From: Bordetella sp. 02P26C-1
Lineage (GTDB): Bacteria; Pseudomonadota; Gammaproteobacteria; Burkholderiales; Burkholderiaceae_B
Direction of reading: 5' to 3'
NCBI RefSeq assembly: GCF_009763255.1
Contig: NZ_WSJB01000005.1
Coordinates: forward strand, 62,001 to 126,000
Length of the DNA stretch: 64,000 nt
Position numbers and translations under genes: made by a program. The first letter of the stretch is position 1, and the number at the start of each line of letters is the position of its first letter. The notes under the pieces were generated by a model, which was not told the DNA's origin, did not search any database, and saw nothing but the letters and a program-made list of their open reading frames with translations. Below, in pieces: positions 21,104 through 30,801 of the stretch.

Positions 21104-22438
21104 TTAATCGCGTATTGCCCAGAACTCCATGGTCAGGCCGGGGAACTCACCGGCCAGATGCAGCGCGAGCGCGCCGGTACGCTCCAGCTGCTTCCAGAAA
21201 TCGCCACCTTTATCCAGCTCGAAATATATATGCCCGGCGCTATACGGGATCTGCCTGGGGGCCACGGGCAAGGCGCGCACCCTCACCCCCGGCAGCTGCA
21301 GATGCACCAGATCGCGTATCCGCTCGACCGGCCCAATCTTGACCTGCGCGGGAAAGCGCGCGCGCACCGTGTCCGAAGGCATATCCGCATGCACGGCCAG
21401 CACGAAACCCGCTGTACGCAGGAGATCCAGATCCGGGATCTGCGCCACCCGCACGCCCTGGCCACGATCCTGCAGCGGGATCTGCAAGGCGTGCTGCTCC
21501 AGCACAGCCGAAAGGGATCGGCGCAACTCATCCATCAAAGCGCCAAAAGTGGCCTGCAAATCATCATGCTCATATACCGGCAACACTTCGGGGCGCCTGC
21601 TCGCCGATGTATAGGTGGCGAGATCGCAAGCCAGCATCAACCAGTCATGAAAGAGCCGTTCCGGGTGCAACCAGCCAGCCTGACGCATATGCCATAACGC
21701 GCCGATGTAGCGATTGACAGTCTCTAGCAGCATGAAGTCAGCGACCTCCGACACACCGCCTCGCCCCGGTTGTGACAATCGCGCGGCCAGCACCTCGCTG
21801 CGGGCTTGCAGCAAGCCATACAGCTCTTGCGCAAAGCCCAGCAAAAGAGGCTGTTCGCCAAACGATAGCGAAGGAGGGATATAGCGTTCATCCAGCACCA
21901 CGCGATTGTCGGCACGACGTTCGATCACGCGCGCCACGCCGATGCCGACCCACTCATCGCCCATATCGGTTTCGAGCATCATACGCAGTCGCAAACGTCC
22001 TACCTGCAACAACGCAGGCTCCATGCCAATCGCACCCGAATCTTCGACCTCGGTCTCCCGCACCAGATATCGCGCCAAGGAATCGGGCTCGTCCTCGTAT
22101 TGCACCTCCGTCGCACCGGGCCGCACGCGAGGCAGCGCGAGCATCACGCGCACATCCTGCGCGGCCGCGGGCACCTCCAGCGCGCCGGGCGCATCGTCAG
22201 GGTTGGCAAAGCCGAACGTGGTCCCATCAGGCAGTACCCCTTGTGCCTCGGTCACGACGAGTTTGCCGATAGCCAGCGCTTCACGATCGAAAGCGAGATG
22301 TCTAAACCCCCAGTAAAACCCATGCAGTGCGGCCGTGCGCTGCGCCAGCGTGTTCTCGATATAGCGCTCGAACTGCTGGAAATGCTGGGGTCGCAGGAAC
22401 ATCCCCTCCGACCAGATGACTTTATTCTTCTCTGCCAT
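21104..22438 (-). CDS. tssK: T6SS baseplate protein TssK
   Basis: 444 residues. The family opening VIWSEGMFLRPQHFQQFERY is followed by a body of normal family length. TssK trimers connect the TssE-F-G baseplate wedge to the membrane complex. Second gene of the tssJ-tssK-tssL-tssM block. Confidence 0.97.
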   Translation of the reverse strand: MAEKNKVIWSEGMFLRPQHFQQFERYIENTLAQRTAALHGFYWGFRHLAFDREALAIGKLVVTEAQGVLPDGTTFGFANPDDAPGALEVPAAAQDVRVMLALPRVRPGATEVQYEDEPDSLARYLVRETEVEDSGAIGMEPALLQVGRLRLRMMLETDMGDEWVGIGVARVIERRADNRVVLDERYIPPSLSFGEQPLLLGFAQELYGLLQARSEVLAARLSQPGRGGVSEVADFMLLETVNRYIGALWHMRQAGWLHPERLFHDWLMLACDLATYTSASRRPEVLPVYEHDDLQATFGALMDELRRSLSAVLEQHALQIPLQDRGQGVRVAQIPDLDLLRTAGFVLAVHADMPSDTVRARFPAQVKIGPVERIRDLVHLQLPGVRVRALPVAPRQIPYSAGHIYFELDKGGDFWKQLERTGALALHLAGEFPGLTMEFWAIRD

Positions 22439-22495
22439 AGCTATGCTTGAGTGTAGGATTCGATGCGTCGTCCCGAGGCAGCGAGGAGGTTGCTA

Positions 22496-23050
22496 TCAAA
22501 ATGGCCACCATGATCGGTCTCGATCAGTCACGATGACCTCGTGATTCTTGACGGCGACCTTGATGGTTTCCTCGTTCGGCGAGAACTGCCATATCTTGAA
22601 GATATTGGTGTTCTGCGCTTCGGGCAGTTCGACTACCAGCCGCCACTGGCTGTGCTCCAGATCGCGATAGGCGGCGACGATGCCGACCATGCGCGCTTCG
22701 CTGCTGCCAGGGTATTGCAGCGTCTTTGTCTCACCAGGACGCAACACCACCTGATCCGTGTTCAGCAATTCCTTCCCTAGCGCTGCCTGCGGATCGGATT
22801 GCAGGGCGAAGAAATCTCGCGAGCCAAAAGCCGTCGACGAACTTAACTCGTAGATCGTGACTTGCACGGGCGAGGGGCGTCCGTTCGCATCGGGATTCAC
22901 CTGCTTATCCGCAGCCAATTCGATCGCATAGGGCACGGGGACGCGGCGTGCAGTAGAGGAACATCCTGCGATCACGAGCATCAGCAGAGCCAACCATCCG
23001 AGGCATAAGCCTTTGCCAACCGCGATAAAGGTATGACGGAAAGTCCCCAT
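22496..23050 (-). CDS. tssJ: T6SS outer-membrane lipoprotein TssJ
   Basis: 184 residues. Signal peptide with lipobox VIAGC, lipidated cysteine C30. The mature part has the TssJ beta-sandwich, with LSSSTAFGSRDFFAL and the VVLRPGETKTL strand pair. It anchors TssM to the outer membrane. It opens the leftward block. The ~200-bp divergent region to the FHA gene must hold its promoter. Confidence 0.94.
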   Translation of the reverse strand: MGTFRHTFIAVGKGLCLGWLALLMLVIAGCSSTARRVPVPYAIELAADKQVNPDANGRPSPVQVTIYELSSSTAFGSRDFFALQSDPQAALGKELLNTDQVVLRPGETKTLQYPGSSEARMVGIVAAYRDLEHSQWRLVVELPEAQNTNIFKIWQFSPNEETIKVAVKNHEVIVTDRDRSWWPF

Positions 23051-23250
23051 TTACGCAGCACCTCCTCTAGCGGGTAACAAACCGCTTATGACAAGGGAAA
23101 ACAAAAATCTTGTCGTGCGAAAAAAGAAAGAGTTACCACTGTTACGCCGTGCGGAGAAAAACCGGCGCGTAGATAAAACTTCATAACTAGCCGTCATCGT
23201 ATCGACCTCCCGCAGTCGTTATCATCGAATCTCGCATAGGAGGCGCCGGC

Positions 23251-24375
23251 ATGAAACTTACCGTGCAGCAACGACCGGATGAGTCGGGTTTGATCGCACC
23301 CTGGTCCACCGTCTTTCACGCGCCGGGTGGCACTATCGGCCGCTCGCCTGATAACGCTTTGCGTCTGCCCGATCCGAAACGCGGTATCTGCAGAGTGCAA
23401 GCGGCCGTGCGTATCACCGACGATGCGTGCTATCTGGTGAACCTCAGCAGCATGAGCGAAGTTCGACTGAATGGACGTCAGATCGAGCGCGATCAAGAGC
23501 TGCCGTTCACCTCGGGGGATCAATTGCAAATCGGCCCCTACACCATACTGGCGCAAGACCCGGACATTGAAGCGATGGCGGGCGTGGCGGTCAGCGCCGC
23601 CGCGACTACGCCGTTGCTGCAGCCCGAGCCGGATCCTTTGCTGGAAAGCCCCTTGCTCGACACCGCAACGCCGGGGTCGGAGTTCGAGCATGCCTCGGCA
23701 ATGCCTGATACCGCACAGCCCGAAGAGGTGCCCGAAGCGATCGCGGAACCTGTGACCGACCGCGCTGCACAAAGCGACACGCTGTCCCAAGACCGTGTCG
23801 CCGAGATACCGAACATCGAGCTCGCCGAAAATGCCGGAGCAGGCGTCGAGGCTTATGCGCCGCAAGCCGAATCGTCTCAAGCATCCGACACCGAGACACC
23901 AGCGCAGAGTGACGACGTCTTCAGCGGTCTGTTCGGCCCCGGTACCCTGCCCGTAGGCAGCGTGCCAGATGTGAGCACGCATCCGTTCGACATGGAATCT
24001 GCCGGAGAACGTAACCCCGAAGACCCATTGCGACAATTGCCCCGCGGCGACGCGAACGTGAGCGGCCCCGCGCGCGATCCGCTGGACCTGCTTGACCCGC
24101 ACGAGGAGCCCGATGTCGAGCATGTATTTTCCGACCCCACCCCTTCGACCTTGCCCGCGCACGATCCGCTCGCGCCACATCGCATGGACCCGTTGCGTGA
24201 CACGTTCGATCCGAAACAAGAGCCCGCGCACGACCAGTGGACCGCACGCGATCACACCCGTGAAACCGGCGGCTTTCTGCGCCCCAGCCGCGTCAAGTCT
24301 GCAACGCCCGAACACGCGCGGGAAGCCAAGCACGAGCAACCGCCGGCTCGCCCCCCCTCCGGCAGGACCAAATAA
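23251..24375 (+). CDS. T6SS FHA-domain protein with degenerate phospho-binding site
   Basis: 374 residues from ATG 23251, with AGGAGG at 23238-23243. An N-terminal FHA fold spans ~1-100 (IGRSPDNALRLPDP, then VRLNGRQI). Of the usual phosphothreonine-binding residues, G30-R31 remain, but the SRxH motif reads CRVQ (47-50) and the distal Asn is Ser69. The rest is an acidic, Pro-rich tail with repeated DPL motifs (~235-320), probably disordered. It is the only T6SS gene on the plus strand, divergent from tssJ and convergent with clpV (13 bases between stops). Likely role: the Fha/TagH scaffold that activates the T6SS. Confidence 0.82.
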   Translation: MKLTVQQRPDESGLIAPWSTVFHAPGGTIGRSPDNALRLPDPKRGICRVQAAVRITDDACYLVNLSSMSEVRLNGRQIERDQELPFTSGDQLQIGPYTILAQDPDIEAMAGVAVSAAATTPLLQPEPDPLLESPLLDTATPGSEFEHASAMPDTAQPEEVPEAIAEPVTDRAAQSDTLSQDRVAEIPNIELAENAGAGVEAYAPQAESSQASDTETPAQSDDVFSGLFGPGTLPVGSVPDVSTHPFDMESAGERNPEDPLRQLPRGDANVSGPARDPLDLLDPHEEPDVEHVFSDPTPSTLPAHDPLAPHRMDPLRDTFDPKQEPAHDQWTARDHTRETGGFLRPSRVKSATPEHAREAKHEQPPARPPSGRTK

Positions 24376-24388
24376 TCGTGCCGTAGCG

Positions 24389-27049
24389 TCAACCACTGTA
24401 GTCGTAGTGATAATCAAACTCCACGCCGTTGGCTCCCACGCGCACAGACTGCATGCGCCGCCCGTCCATCGCCGCCATCAACAGCTCGCGGCTAATTTCA
24501 GGCAATACGGTGTTGGTCAAAATAGCGTCAATCATGCGACCACCAGATTCCACCTCTGTGCAGCGCGCCACCACCAATGCGTTCGCTTCGGGGCTGACCT
24601 CGAATGCGATGCCATGTTGGTCCTGCAGACGCTGACCGATCCGGTCGAACTGCAGCTCAACGATGCGCGCGAGCATCGCATCCGATAGCGGCATATACGG
24701 CACGGCAACTAACCGTCCTAACAGCGCCGGGGGAAAGACCTTAAACAAAGGCTCGCGCAGTGCGGTAGCCAACGCCTCGGGCTCGGGCATCAAAGCGGGA
24801 TCCTTGCACAATGCAGTGATCAGATCCGTCCCGACATTGGAAGTCAGGATGATGACCGTGTTGCGGAAATCAATGTAGCGACCCTCGCCATCCTCCATCC
24901 AACCCTTGTCGAACACCTGGAAAAATATCTCGTGCACATCGGGATGCGCTTTCTCGACTTCGTCGAGCAACACCACGCTATAGGGGCGGCGGCGCACCGC
25001 TTCGGTCAATACGCCGCCTTCGCCATAGCCAACATATCCAGGAGGCGCCCCTTTCAGGGTGGACACCGTGTGCGATTCCTGAAACTCGCTCATATTGATG
25101 GAGATGAGATTCTGTTCACCGCCGAACAGTGCCTGAGCCAGGCTGAGTGCCGTTTCCGTTTTCCCCACGCCGCTCGGGCCACACAGCAAAAACACGCCTA
25201 CGGGTTTATTCGGGTCGGTGAGTTTGGCGCGCGAAGTCTGAATACGGCGCGCGATCGTCTCCAGGGCATAGCGCTGACCGATCACCCGCTGTTCCAGCGT
25301 ATCGGCCAATCGCAATACCGACTGAGCTTCGTCGCGCACCATGCGGCCCACGGGGATACCCGTCCAATCGGCCACGACCGCCGCCACGGCGGCCGCATCG
25401 ACAGCGGGATAGATCAACGCCTGCTCGCCCTGCCTTTCCGAGAGTTCGGCTTGTGCCTGCTTAAGTTCGCCGCGCAGGCGCTGGACATCTTGCTCACTCG
25501 TGTCGGAGGACTCTGCCGTAGACGAGGCCGCGATGTCCTCCAGCTCGCGACGCAACGTATACACCCGCTCGACCAGGTCACGTTCGCTTTCCCAGCGTTG
25601 CGTGAGATGGCTTTGCGCATCGCGCGCCTGTGCGAGATCGGCCATCACCTGATCCACACGCAGGCTTTCTCCGACGCCAATATGTGCTTCGCGCTTCGCA
25701 ATACGCAGCTCGATCTCCAAGGCCTCGATACGCTTGCGCACCGCTTCCAGCTCCGCAGGCACCGCATGCTGACTGATGGCCACGCGCGCGCACGCCGTGT
25801 CCAGCAAGGCGACGGCCTTGTCCGGCAGTTGACGCGCCGGGATATACCTGTGCGATAGCGACACCGCCGCCTCGATCGCCTCGTCCAGCAGCAACACTTG
25901 ATGGTGCGTCTCCAGCGTGGCGGCCAAACCGCGCAGCATCCCGACGGCGCGCGGCTCGGACGGTTCGTGAATCTGCACCACCTGAAACCGCCGCGTCAAC
26001 GCGGGGTCTTTCTCAATATACTTTTTGTACTCGGACCAAGTTGTCGCGCCGATCGTGCGCAGCTGGCCGCGCGCCAATGCAGGCTTGAGCAAATTCGCGG
26101 CGTCACCCGTACCCGCCGCACCGCCCGCGCCGATCAGGGTATGAATCTCGTCGATGAACAATACAACAGGACGCGGGCTGCACTGCACTTCGTCGATCAC
26201 GGCGCGCAGCCGCTGTTCGAATTCTCCCTTGACCCCGGCACCGGCCTGCAGCAGGCCGATATCCAGCAGCCATAGCGCCACCTCTCGTAGCGGCGGCGGC
26301 ACATCGCCCGAGGCCAGCCGCAATGCCAGTCCTTCCACGACCGCCGTCTTGCCGACACCCGCCTCGCCCGCGAGCAGAGGGTTATTCTGCCGGCGCCGCA
26401 TCAGGATATCGACGATCTGGCGGATCTCCTCATCCCGGCCCGAAACCGGATCGATCTCTCCCGCCCGCGCACGCGCCGTCAGATCGACCGCATACTGCGC
26501 CAGTGCTGAACGCCCACCGGGCACCGCCTGGTCCTGCCCGGCAGCAGACGCCACAGCGGTTGCATCAGCATCCTCAGGCGAGCCTTGCACAATCTGCATC
26601 AGTTGCTCTAGCAACAGATCCGGCACGATACGGGTGAACTGATCCGACATCCCCACCAGCACATTGCGTAATGCATAGGTCTTTACCAGCCCTGCCAGCA
26701 AATGCCCGCCGCGGATGCGCTGGGCCCCATAGCGCAAGGAACCCAACACCCACGCTCGTTCTACCGCGGAATCGATATGTTCCGACAGGTCCGATACCGA
26801 GCTGGCCCCGCGCGGCAATTGATCCAGCGCGGCGGTAAGGTCGGCCTGCAGACGGCCCATGTCCAGATCGAATCTCTGCGCGATACGGTGCAGGTCACTG
26901 TCCTGCATGTGCACGATCTGATGGATCCAATGCACCAGCTCGACATAGGGATTTCCGCGCAATTTACAAAACGCCGTCGCCCCCTCGAGCGACTGATACA
27001 GCAGAGGATCGAGTTTGCCAAAAAGATCGATGCGGCCGATGTCGGACAT
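24389..27049 (-). CDS. clpV: T6SS sheath-disassembly ATPase ClpV/TssH
   Basis: 886-residue AAA+ unfoldase that dismantles the contracted TssB/TssC sheath. Clp N-domain (~1-150), first ATPase with Walker A GEAGVGKT (228-235) and Walker B LFIDEIHTLIGAGG, a middle coiled-coil domain, and a second ATPase with GPSGVGKT near 620 and VVLLDEVEKAHPDV. Both ATP sites look intact. It lies 15 bases after tssG and closes the tssA-clpV block. Confidence 0.97.
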   Translation of the reverse strand: MSDIGRIDLFGKLDPLLYQSLEGATAFCKLRGNPYVELVHWIHQIVHMQDSDLHRIAQRFDLDMGRLQADLTAALDQLPRGASSVSDLSEHIDSAVERAWVLGSLRYGAQRIRGGHLLAGLVKTYALRNVLVGMSDQFTRIVPDLLLEQLMQIVQGSPEDADATAVASAAGQDQAVPGGRSALAQYAVDLTARARAGEIDPVSGRDEEIRQIVDILMRRRQNNPLLAGEAGVGKTAVVEGLALRLASGDVPPPLREVALWLLDIGLLQAGAGVKGEFEQRLRAVIDEVQCSPRPVVLFIDEIHTLIGAGGAAGTGDAANLLKPALARGQLRTIGATTWSEYKKYIEKDPALTRRFQVVQIHEPSEPRAVGMLRGLAATLETHHQVLLLDEAIEAAVSLSHRYIPARQLPDKAVALLDTACARVAISQHAVPAELEAVRKRIEALEIELRIAKREAHIGVGESLRVDQVMADLAQARDAQSHLTQRWESERDLVERVYTLRRELEDIAASSTAESSDTSEQDVQRLRGELKQAQAELSERQGEQALIYPAVDAAAVAAVVADWTGIPVGRMVRDEAQSVLRLADTLEQRVIGQRYALETIARRIQTSRAKLTDPNKPVGVFLLCGPSGVGKTETALSLAQALFGGEQNLISINMSEFQESHTVSTLKGAPPGYVGYGEGGVLTEAVRRRPYSVVLLDEVEKAHPDVHEIFFQVFDKGWMEDGEGRYIDFRNTVIILTSNVGTDLITALCKDPALMPEPEALATALREPLFKVFPPALLGRLVAVPYMPLSDAMLARIVELQFDRIGQRLQDQHGIAFEVSPEANALVVARCTEVESGGRMIDAILTNTVLPEISRELLMAAMDGRRMQSVRVGANGVEFDYHYDYSG

Positions 27050-27064
27050 GTTGTGTTCTACGGT

Positions 27065-28213
27065 TCAGTGTGAGGCGCTTGCGCGCGCGCGGCGCTCGCG
27101 GCTTTCATAATCGAGCAACAAGTCGCGCGCATCGCCCTGCCGCGCGCGCCGTTTTCCCACCCAGGACGACAATCCCAGCGGCTGCGCGGCGCCAAGTCTG
27201 ATGCCTTGCACTTGATCGTGTTTGAGCACCGGCCGTACGTCCCAGGCAAACTCCACGCCGATGTAATCTCGCACCCAGTGCAACAGCTGCCGCGCACGAT
27301 GGCCCCCGGGCAGAAAACTGGTGTATTGGTCATGCGAGAGCGGCCCGAGTTCAATGCGAAACTTGTGCTGCGCATCGCGCACGGCAAGCCCCAGGATCGT
27401 GTCGCGACCTAGCCCCATCGATCCGGATAAGCCTAAACGTTGCGCAGGCTCCAGCCGTATCCATTGCGGTACGTATTCCTCAATGCGCACCCGAACGGCG
27501 AAAAACGTCTGCAAAATGTGCCTGAGTCCTTCCGGATTGCGCGTCTGACGCAGCAGATGCCCGGCCATGAAGAACTTCGCATGATCCATCACCGTGTCGC
27601 GTCGAGCGAGCGACGGCATGCCCATATGGAGCAGGCTTGCGATATACCGCGTAAAGCTGGCCTCCTTGCGGTCGAGACTGGCCGTGCTTTGTGCGTCGGC
27701 CCAAGCGCGGTAGAACAGCAGTATCAACCTGTGATGGAACACATCGGCGAATCCGGCCAATGTGCGATCCCCATAATGATGGATACGTTCGCGCACGAAC
27801 TCCGTCAAATGCAGCGGCAGCGGGCCATTAGGCCCAAACAACCCAAAGCTGTAGATCGATATCTCGGGCGGACGGCCGTCGCGCCCGGCGTCCACGGAGG
27901 CCAGCGTCGATGGCGCGAACGCCATGGAGGGTTCTTGCCGCAGCCGGACTGGCTCGTTGCGTGGCACGGATTCGCGGCCCAGCGGCACACGGCCCGGGGC
28001 ACGCGCATCGATCCAGCGCAGCGTATGAAACAGATCGTGCGCATAGGGATTCTGTGCGAGCGCATGCCAGAACTCTGCTGGCATGGCCGGCCGCGCCGAT
28101 ATGGCAACTCCTTCCTTGGACTGATTTTGGGCCCCGCCCACATCCTTCGCCGTGGATGCGGTCGATGGCGCGGCATGTTCCCCGTCATGCGTCACAGTGT
28201 CGGCCATGCTCAT
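27065..28213 (-). CDS. tssG: T6SS baseplate protein TssG
   Basis: 382 residues. A low-complexity N-terminal extension (~1-45) precedes the TssG/ImpH domain with FWHALAQNPYAHDLFHTLRW and the FGPNGPLPLHLTEF motif. Forms the baseplate wedge with TssF. The ATG overlaps the preceding DUF3540 gene by 4 bases (28210-28213). An alternative ATG two codons later has a better GGGATGAG spacing. Confidence 0.95.
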   Translation of the reverse strand: MSMADTVTHDGEHAAPSTASTAKDVGGAQNQSKEGVAISARPAMPAEFWHALAQNPYAHDLFHTLRWIDARAPGRVPLGRESVPRNEPVRLRQEPSMAFAPSTLASVDAGRDGRPPEISIYSFGLFGPNGPLPLHLTEFVRERIHHYGDRTLAGFADVFHHRLILLFYRAWADAQSTASLDRKEASFTRYIASLLHMGMPSLARRDTVMDHAKFFMAGHLLRQTRNPEGLRHILQTFFAVRVRIEEYVPQWIRLEPAQRLGLSGSMGLGRDTILGLAVRDAQHKFRIELGPLSHDQYTSFLPGGHRARQLLHWVRDYIGVEFAWDVRPVLKHDQVQGIRLGAAQPLGLSSWVGKRRARQGDARDLLLDYESRERRARASASH

Positions 28214-28866
28214 CCCATGTGAATCTGCTTGCCGTCTACCTTGACGAGCTTATCCGCCGTGATCATCGTATAGGCGCCGTGCACACGCGCACTTTTATCG
28301 GCGCGATAATCCAGCGAGCCCGTGCGCACATGCTCGACCTCTTCGGCCACGCGAAAAGTGATGCGCGACAAGAGCGACAAGCGATCCATGACGGCTTCGT
28401 AGACCTTGCCCACCAGCCTCGTCGAGCCCACCGTGGCGGCCACCTCGTTGCCAATGTAGGTCAAGGTGTTTGCCGTGAAATCGGCAGCCTGCGCCTGCAG
28501 TCGCAGGCTGGGGGTCTCTACCGTTACCTCCTCCTTGCCGTTTAACCGCAATGCTTGCGGCGCCTCCAGCGTCAGATTGCCGGATCCGGCGCGCAGCACC
28601 ATATCCCCGGCGGTTTCCAGCGCGCTATGGGCTGGCTCGGCTTGTTCGACGACGGCGATGAGATAGACGCGCGACGCATCAGGGCCGCTGATCATCACCT
28701 GGTCGCCCAGCTGCGGCGTCAGCAGGCAGCTTGCCGCCCGCCTCGCCGTCCACGGGCGGCCGTCGCATTCGACCACGTACGCGCCCGCCTCGCCGCGTTG
28801 CGTCACCGTGCCGATCAGATGCACCGGGTCGTAAGCAGGATACTGACGTTTCGCCGCGTGTTTCAT
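28210..28866 (-). CDS. DUF3540-type protein inserted between tssF and tssG
   Basis: 218 residues. An OB-fold-like N-terminal half (~15-80, VTQRGEAGAYVVECDGR ... PQLGDQVMISG) resembles gp5/VgrG-spike OB modules. A beta-helix-like repeat region follows (SGNLTLEAPQALRLNG, VETPSLRLQAQAADFT), then a helical C-terminus. This matches my memory of DUF3540, a family seen near DUF2169 and PAAR-like genes in some T6SS loci. Here it is embedded in the baseplate operon with 30 bases to tssF and a 4-base overlap with tssG. Inference: a spike, baseplate or cargo-adaptor component. Confidence 0.7.
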   Translation of the reverse strand: MKHAAKRQYPAYDPVHLIGTVTQRGEAGAYVVECDGRPWTARRAASCLLTPQLGDQVMISGPDASRVYLIAVVEQAEPAHSALETAGDMVLRAGSGNLTLEAPQALRLNGKEEVTVETPSLRLQAQAADFTANTLTYIGNEVAATVGSTRLVGKVYEAVMDRLSLLSRITFRVAEEVEHVRTGSLDYRADKSARVHGAYTMITADKLVKVDGKQIHMG

Positions 28867-28896
28867 GACAGATTCCTCTTTCCGTAATTCATCGCC

Positions 28897-30801
28897 CTAC
28901 ACCGCGGGCCGCGCGCCCATGCGAGGCGTCCAGCGTGCAATTTCGCCACGCTGCAGGGTAGACAACACCAGCTCGGACATCATGTTGATCGAGACGTGAC
29001 GCGCGAAAAACTGCTCTAACACCGCGCCGAACAGGTAAGGACTGATGCCCGAGAACGCCGCCTCATCGACTTGTAGACCGATACGCACACCACGGCCATA
29101 GACGATGGGACCTGGCACGGGCAATCGATGATGCATGGGTTCCGCGCTGACATGCCGCACACCGGCGATATGTTTACGCACCACCGGGTCGGCCAGTTTG
29201 GCGTAAACATTCAACATCTCGCGCAGCGTCTGGGCGCCCTGCTCTGCGTTCAGGTCGACGAGGCTTAAATAATTCAAGCCCAAATGACTGATGAGATGCC
29301 ACGTCGCCGCGTTCTCGGCCAAGGCCGCATGCGGCCGCGTCGGCCCATGCAATACCTTGATCGCACCCACCGGCGCCGATACCCGCAGCGTAAAGTCCGT
29401 GTCGGTGCCCAATGGCAACAACATGGCCAGATCGCGGTTCGTACACAAGGTCTGCAGCGTCAGATGCCTCAGTTGCCCCGAGAACGGCGCCTCGTTGCGA
29501 TCCACTAAGGAAATAAACACCTCGCTGCCGATATAGCCCGTGCGTGTCCCGTTACGTCTGGCTTGCTCCGACAACATGCGAGGCTCGCGGCGCAGGGAGT
29601 AGTACGCCCCATAATCGTCCGGGTCGCTGCCCAGTGTGCCGTAAAAAGGTCGGAACTCCTGTTCAGGCCGCTCGGCCGAGGCATGCCCCACGACTTGCGT
29701 CGCGCTGAAGACCTCGTAGTCCAAGGGCCGGGTCCGGTCGACGACCAAGTGGTATTCGCTCGTGCGAGGCGTCACCGCGATGCGGTCGGCGCGCTTGGGA
29801 AACAAGTTGATGACCGGCGCGCAATGCAAGGCCAGATGCTCGGCAGCAACCGCGCCCTCGAGTTCCGGCGCCGCCACGGAAAACAGGAACGTGAGTTCAA
29901 AACTGCGTGTATCGGGTCGCGCATCGGCCGCGCGCACCGTCGACCGTAGCCCGCGCTTTAAATCATTCACGCTGAAGAAAAGAAAGCGACGAGGAAACGC
30001 AAAATACTCCTGCAGTAGCCGATACCCTTGAAACACACGCGAATCGGCGGGCAACAAAGCTTGGTCGTCGTCAAAGCCTTCGTGACGCACCGCTGAAGGC
30101 GGCAGCTTGTTGATCCAGCTTAACGGGCGCGCGGTATCGTGCCCTAGGACCGCCACCGTATGGCCCATCAAAATTTCCAGCAGCCGCTGCATCTGCAGAT
30201 CGGGACCGGCCAGGTGAAACATCAACTGGTCCAGATCCATATCCTCGAGCCGCACGCCGCCACCGATCTCGATGCGCACGCGCAACGCACTGAGCACCCG
30301 GCCATTACGCCCACCCAAGCCCAATCGCGTCAAAGGCAGGTCGGGTGGCGGGCCGGTAAAGGCTGCCTCGGTGACCCGCAACGGCCACAATCGCACGGCA
30401 TGTCCAGTCATGAACTCGCAAGCCGTCTGTTCGCCGCGCGGAATGCGACCTCGCAGCAAGGTGCCGCGCGGCAGATCGAAGCCGCGAGCTAACGTCCCCT
30501 CGTTCATGCTGGGTGCAAACTGCACCACCGCCATGGCAGGCGTGGGAGCCAGATAATTCGGGTACACCACTTCCAGCAGCCGCTGCGAAAACCTCGGGAA
30601 CTCCGCATCCATCTTGAGGTGAATGCGCGCCGTCAAAAAGCTAAAGCCTTCTAGCAGCCGTTCCACATACGGGTCCGCGACCTCGGTACTGTTCATCCCC
30701 AGCCGGCCCGCGACTTTGGGATACTGCTGCGCAAACTCGGCGCCCAGCTCACGCAGATACACCAGCTCGCGGTTGTAGTAGTCCAGCAATCGCGCGTCCA
30801 T
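28897..30801 (-). CDS. tssF: T6SS baseplate protein TssF
   Basis: 634 residues from the ATG at 30801 (MDARLLDYYNRELVYLREL), the family start. The frame is open 31 codons further upstream inside tssE. Contains the TssF/VasA core (EFAQQYPKVAGRLGM; RYYSLRREP-like YYSLRREPRML) and C-terminal ARHVSINMMSEL. The start overlaps the tssE stop by one base (TAATG), a sign of coupled translation. Confidence 0.96.
   Translation of the reverse strand: MDARLLDYYNRELVYLRELGAEFAQQYPKVAGRLGMNSTEVADPYVERLLEGFSFLTARIHLKMDAEFPRFSQRLLEVVYPNYLAPTPAMAVVQFAPSMNEGTLARGFDLPRGTLLRGRIPRGEQTACEFMTGHAVRLWPLRVTEAAFTGPPPDLPLTRLGLGGRNGRVLSALRVRIEIGGGVRLEDMDLDQLMFHLAGPDLQMQRLLEILMGHTVAVLGHDTARPLSWINKLPPSAVRHEGFDDDQALLPADSRVFQGYRLLQEYFAFPRRFLFFSVNDLKRGLRSTVRAADARPDTRSFELTFLFSVAAPELEGAVAAEHLALHCAPVINLFPKRADRIAVTPRTSEYHLVVDRTRPLDYEVFSATQVVGHASAERPEQEFRPFYGTLGSDPDDYGAYYSLRREPRMLSEQARRNGTRTGYIGSEVFISLVDRNEAPFSGQLRHLTLQTLCTNRDLAMLLPLGTDTDFTLRVSAPVGAIKVLHGPTRPHAALAENAATWHLISHLGLNYLSLVDLNAEQGAQTLREMLNVYAKLADPVVRKHIAGVRHVSAEPMHHRLPVPGPIVYGRGVRIGLQVDEAAFSGISPYLFGAVLEQFFARHVSINMMSELVLSTLQRGEIARWTPRMGARPAV

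Noticed and set aside
20633-21697. Plus-strand frame of 354 codons opposite tssL and tssK
   Set aside because: Shadow across two certain T6SS genes.
23194-24417. Minus-strand frame of 407 codons opposite the FHA gene
   Set aside because: The plus-strand FHA gene has AGGAGG and a recognisable fold. The minus frame is Arg/Gly-rich and overlaps the clpV end.
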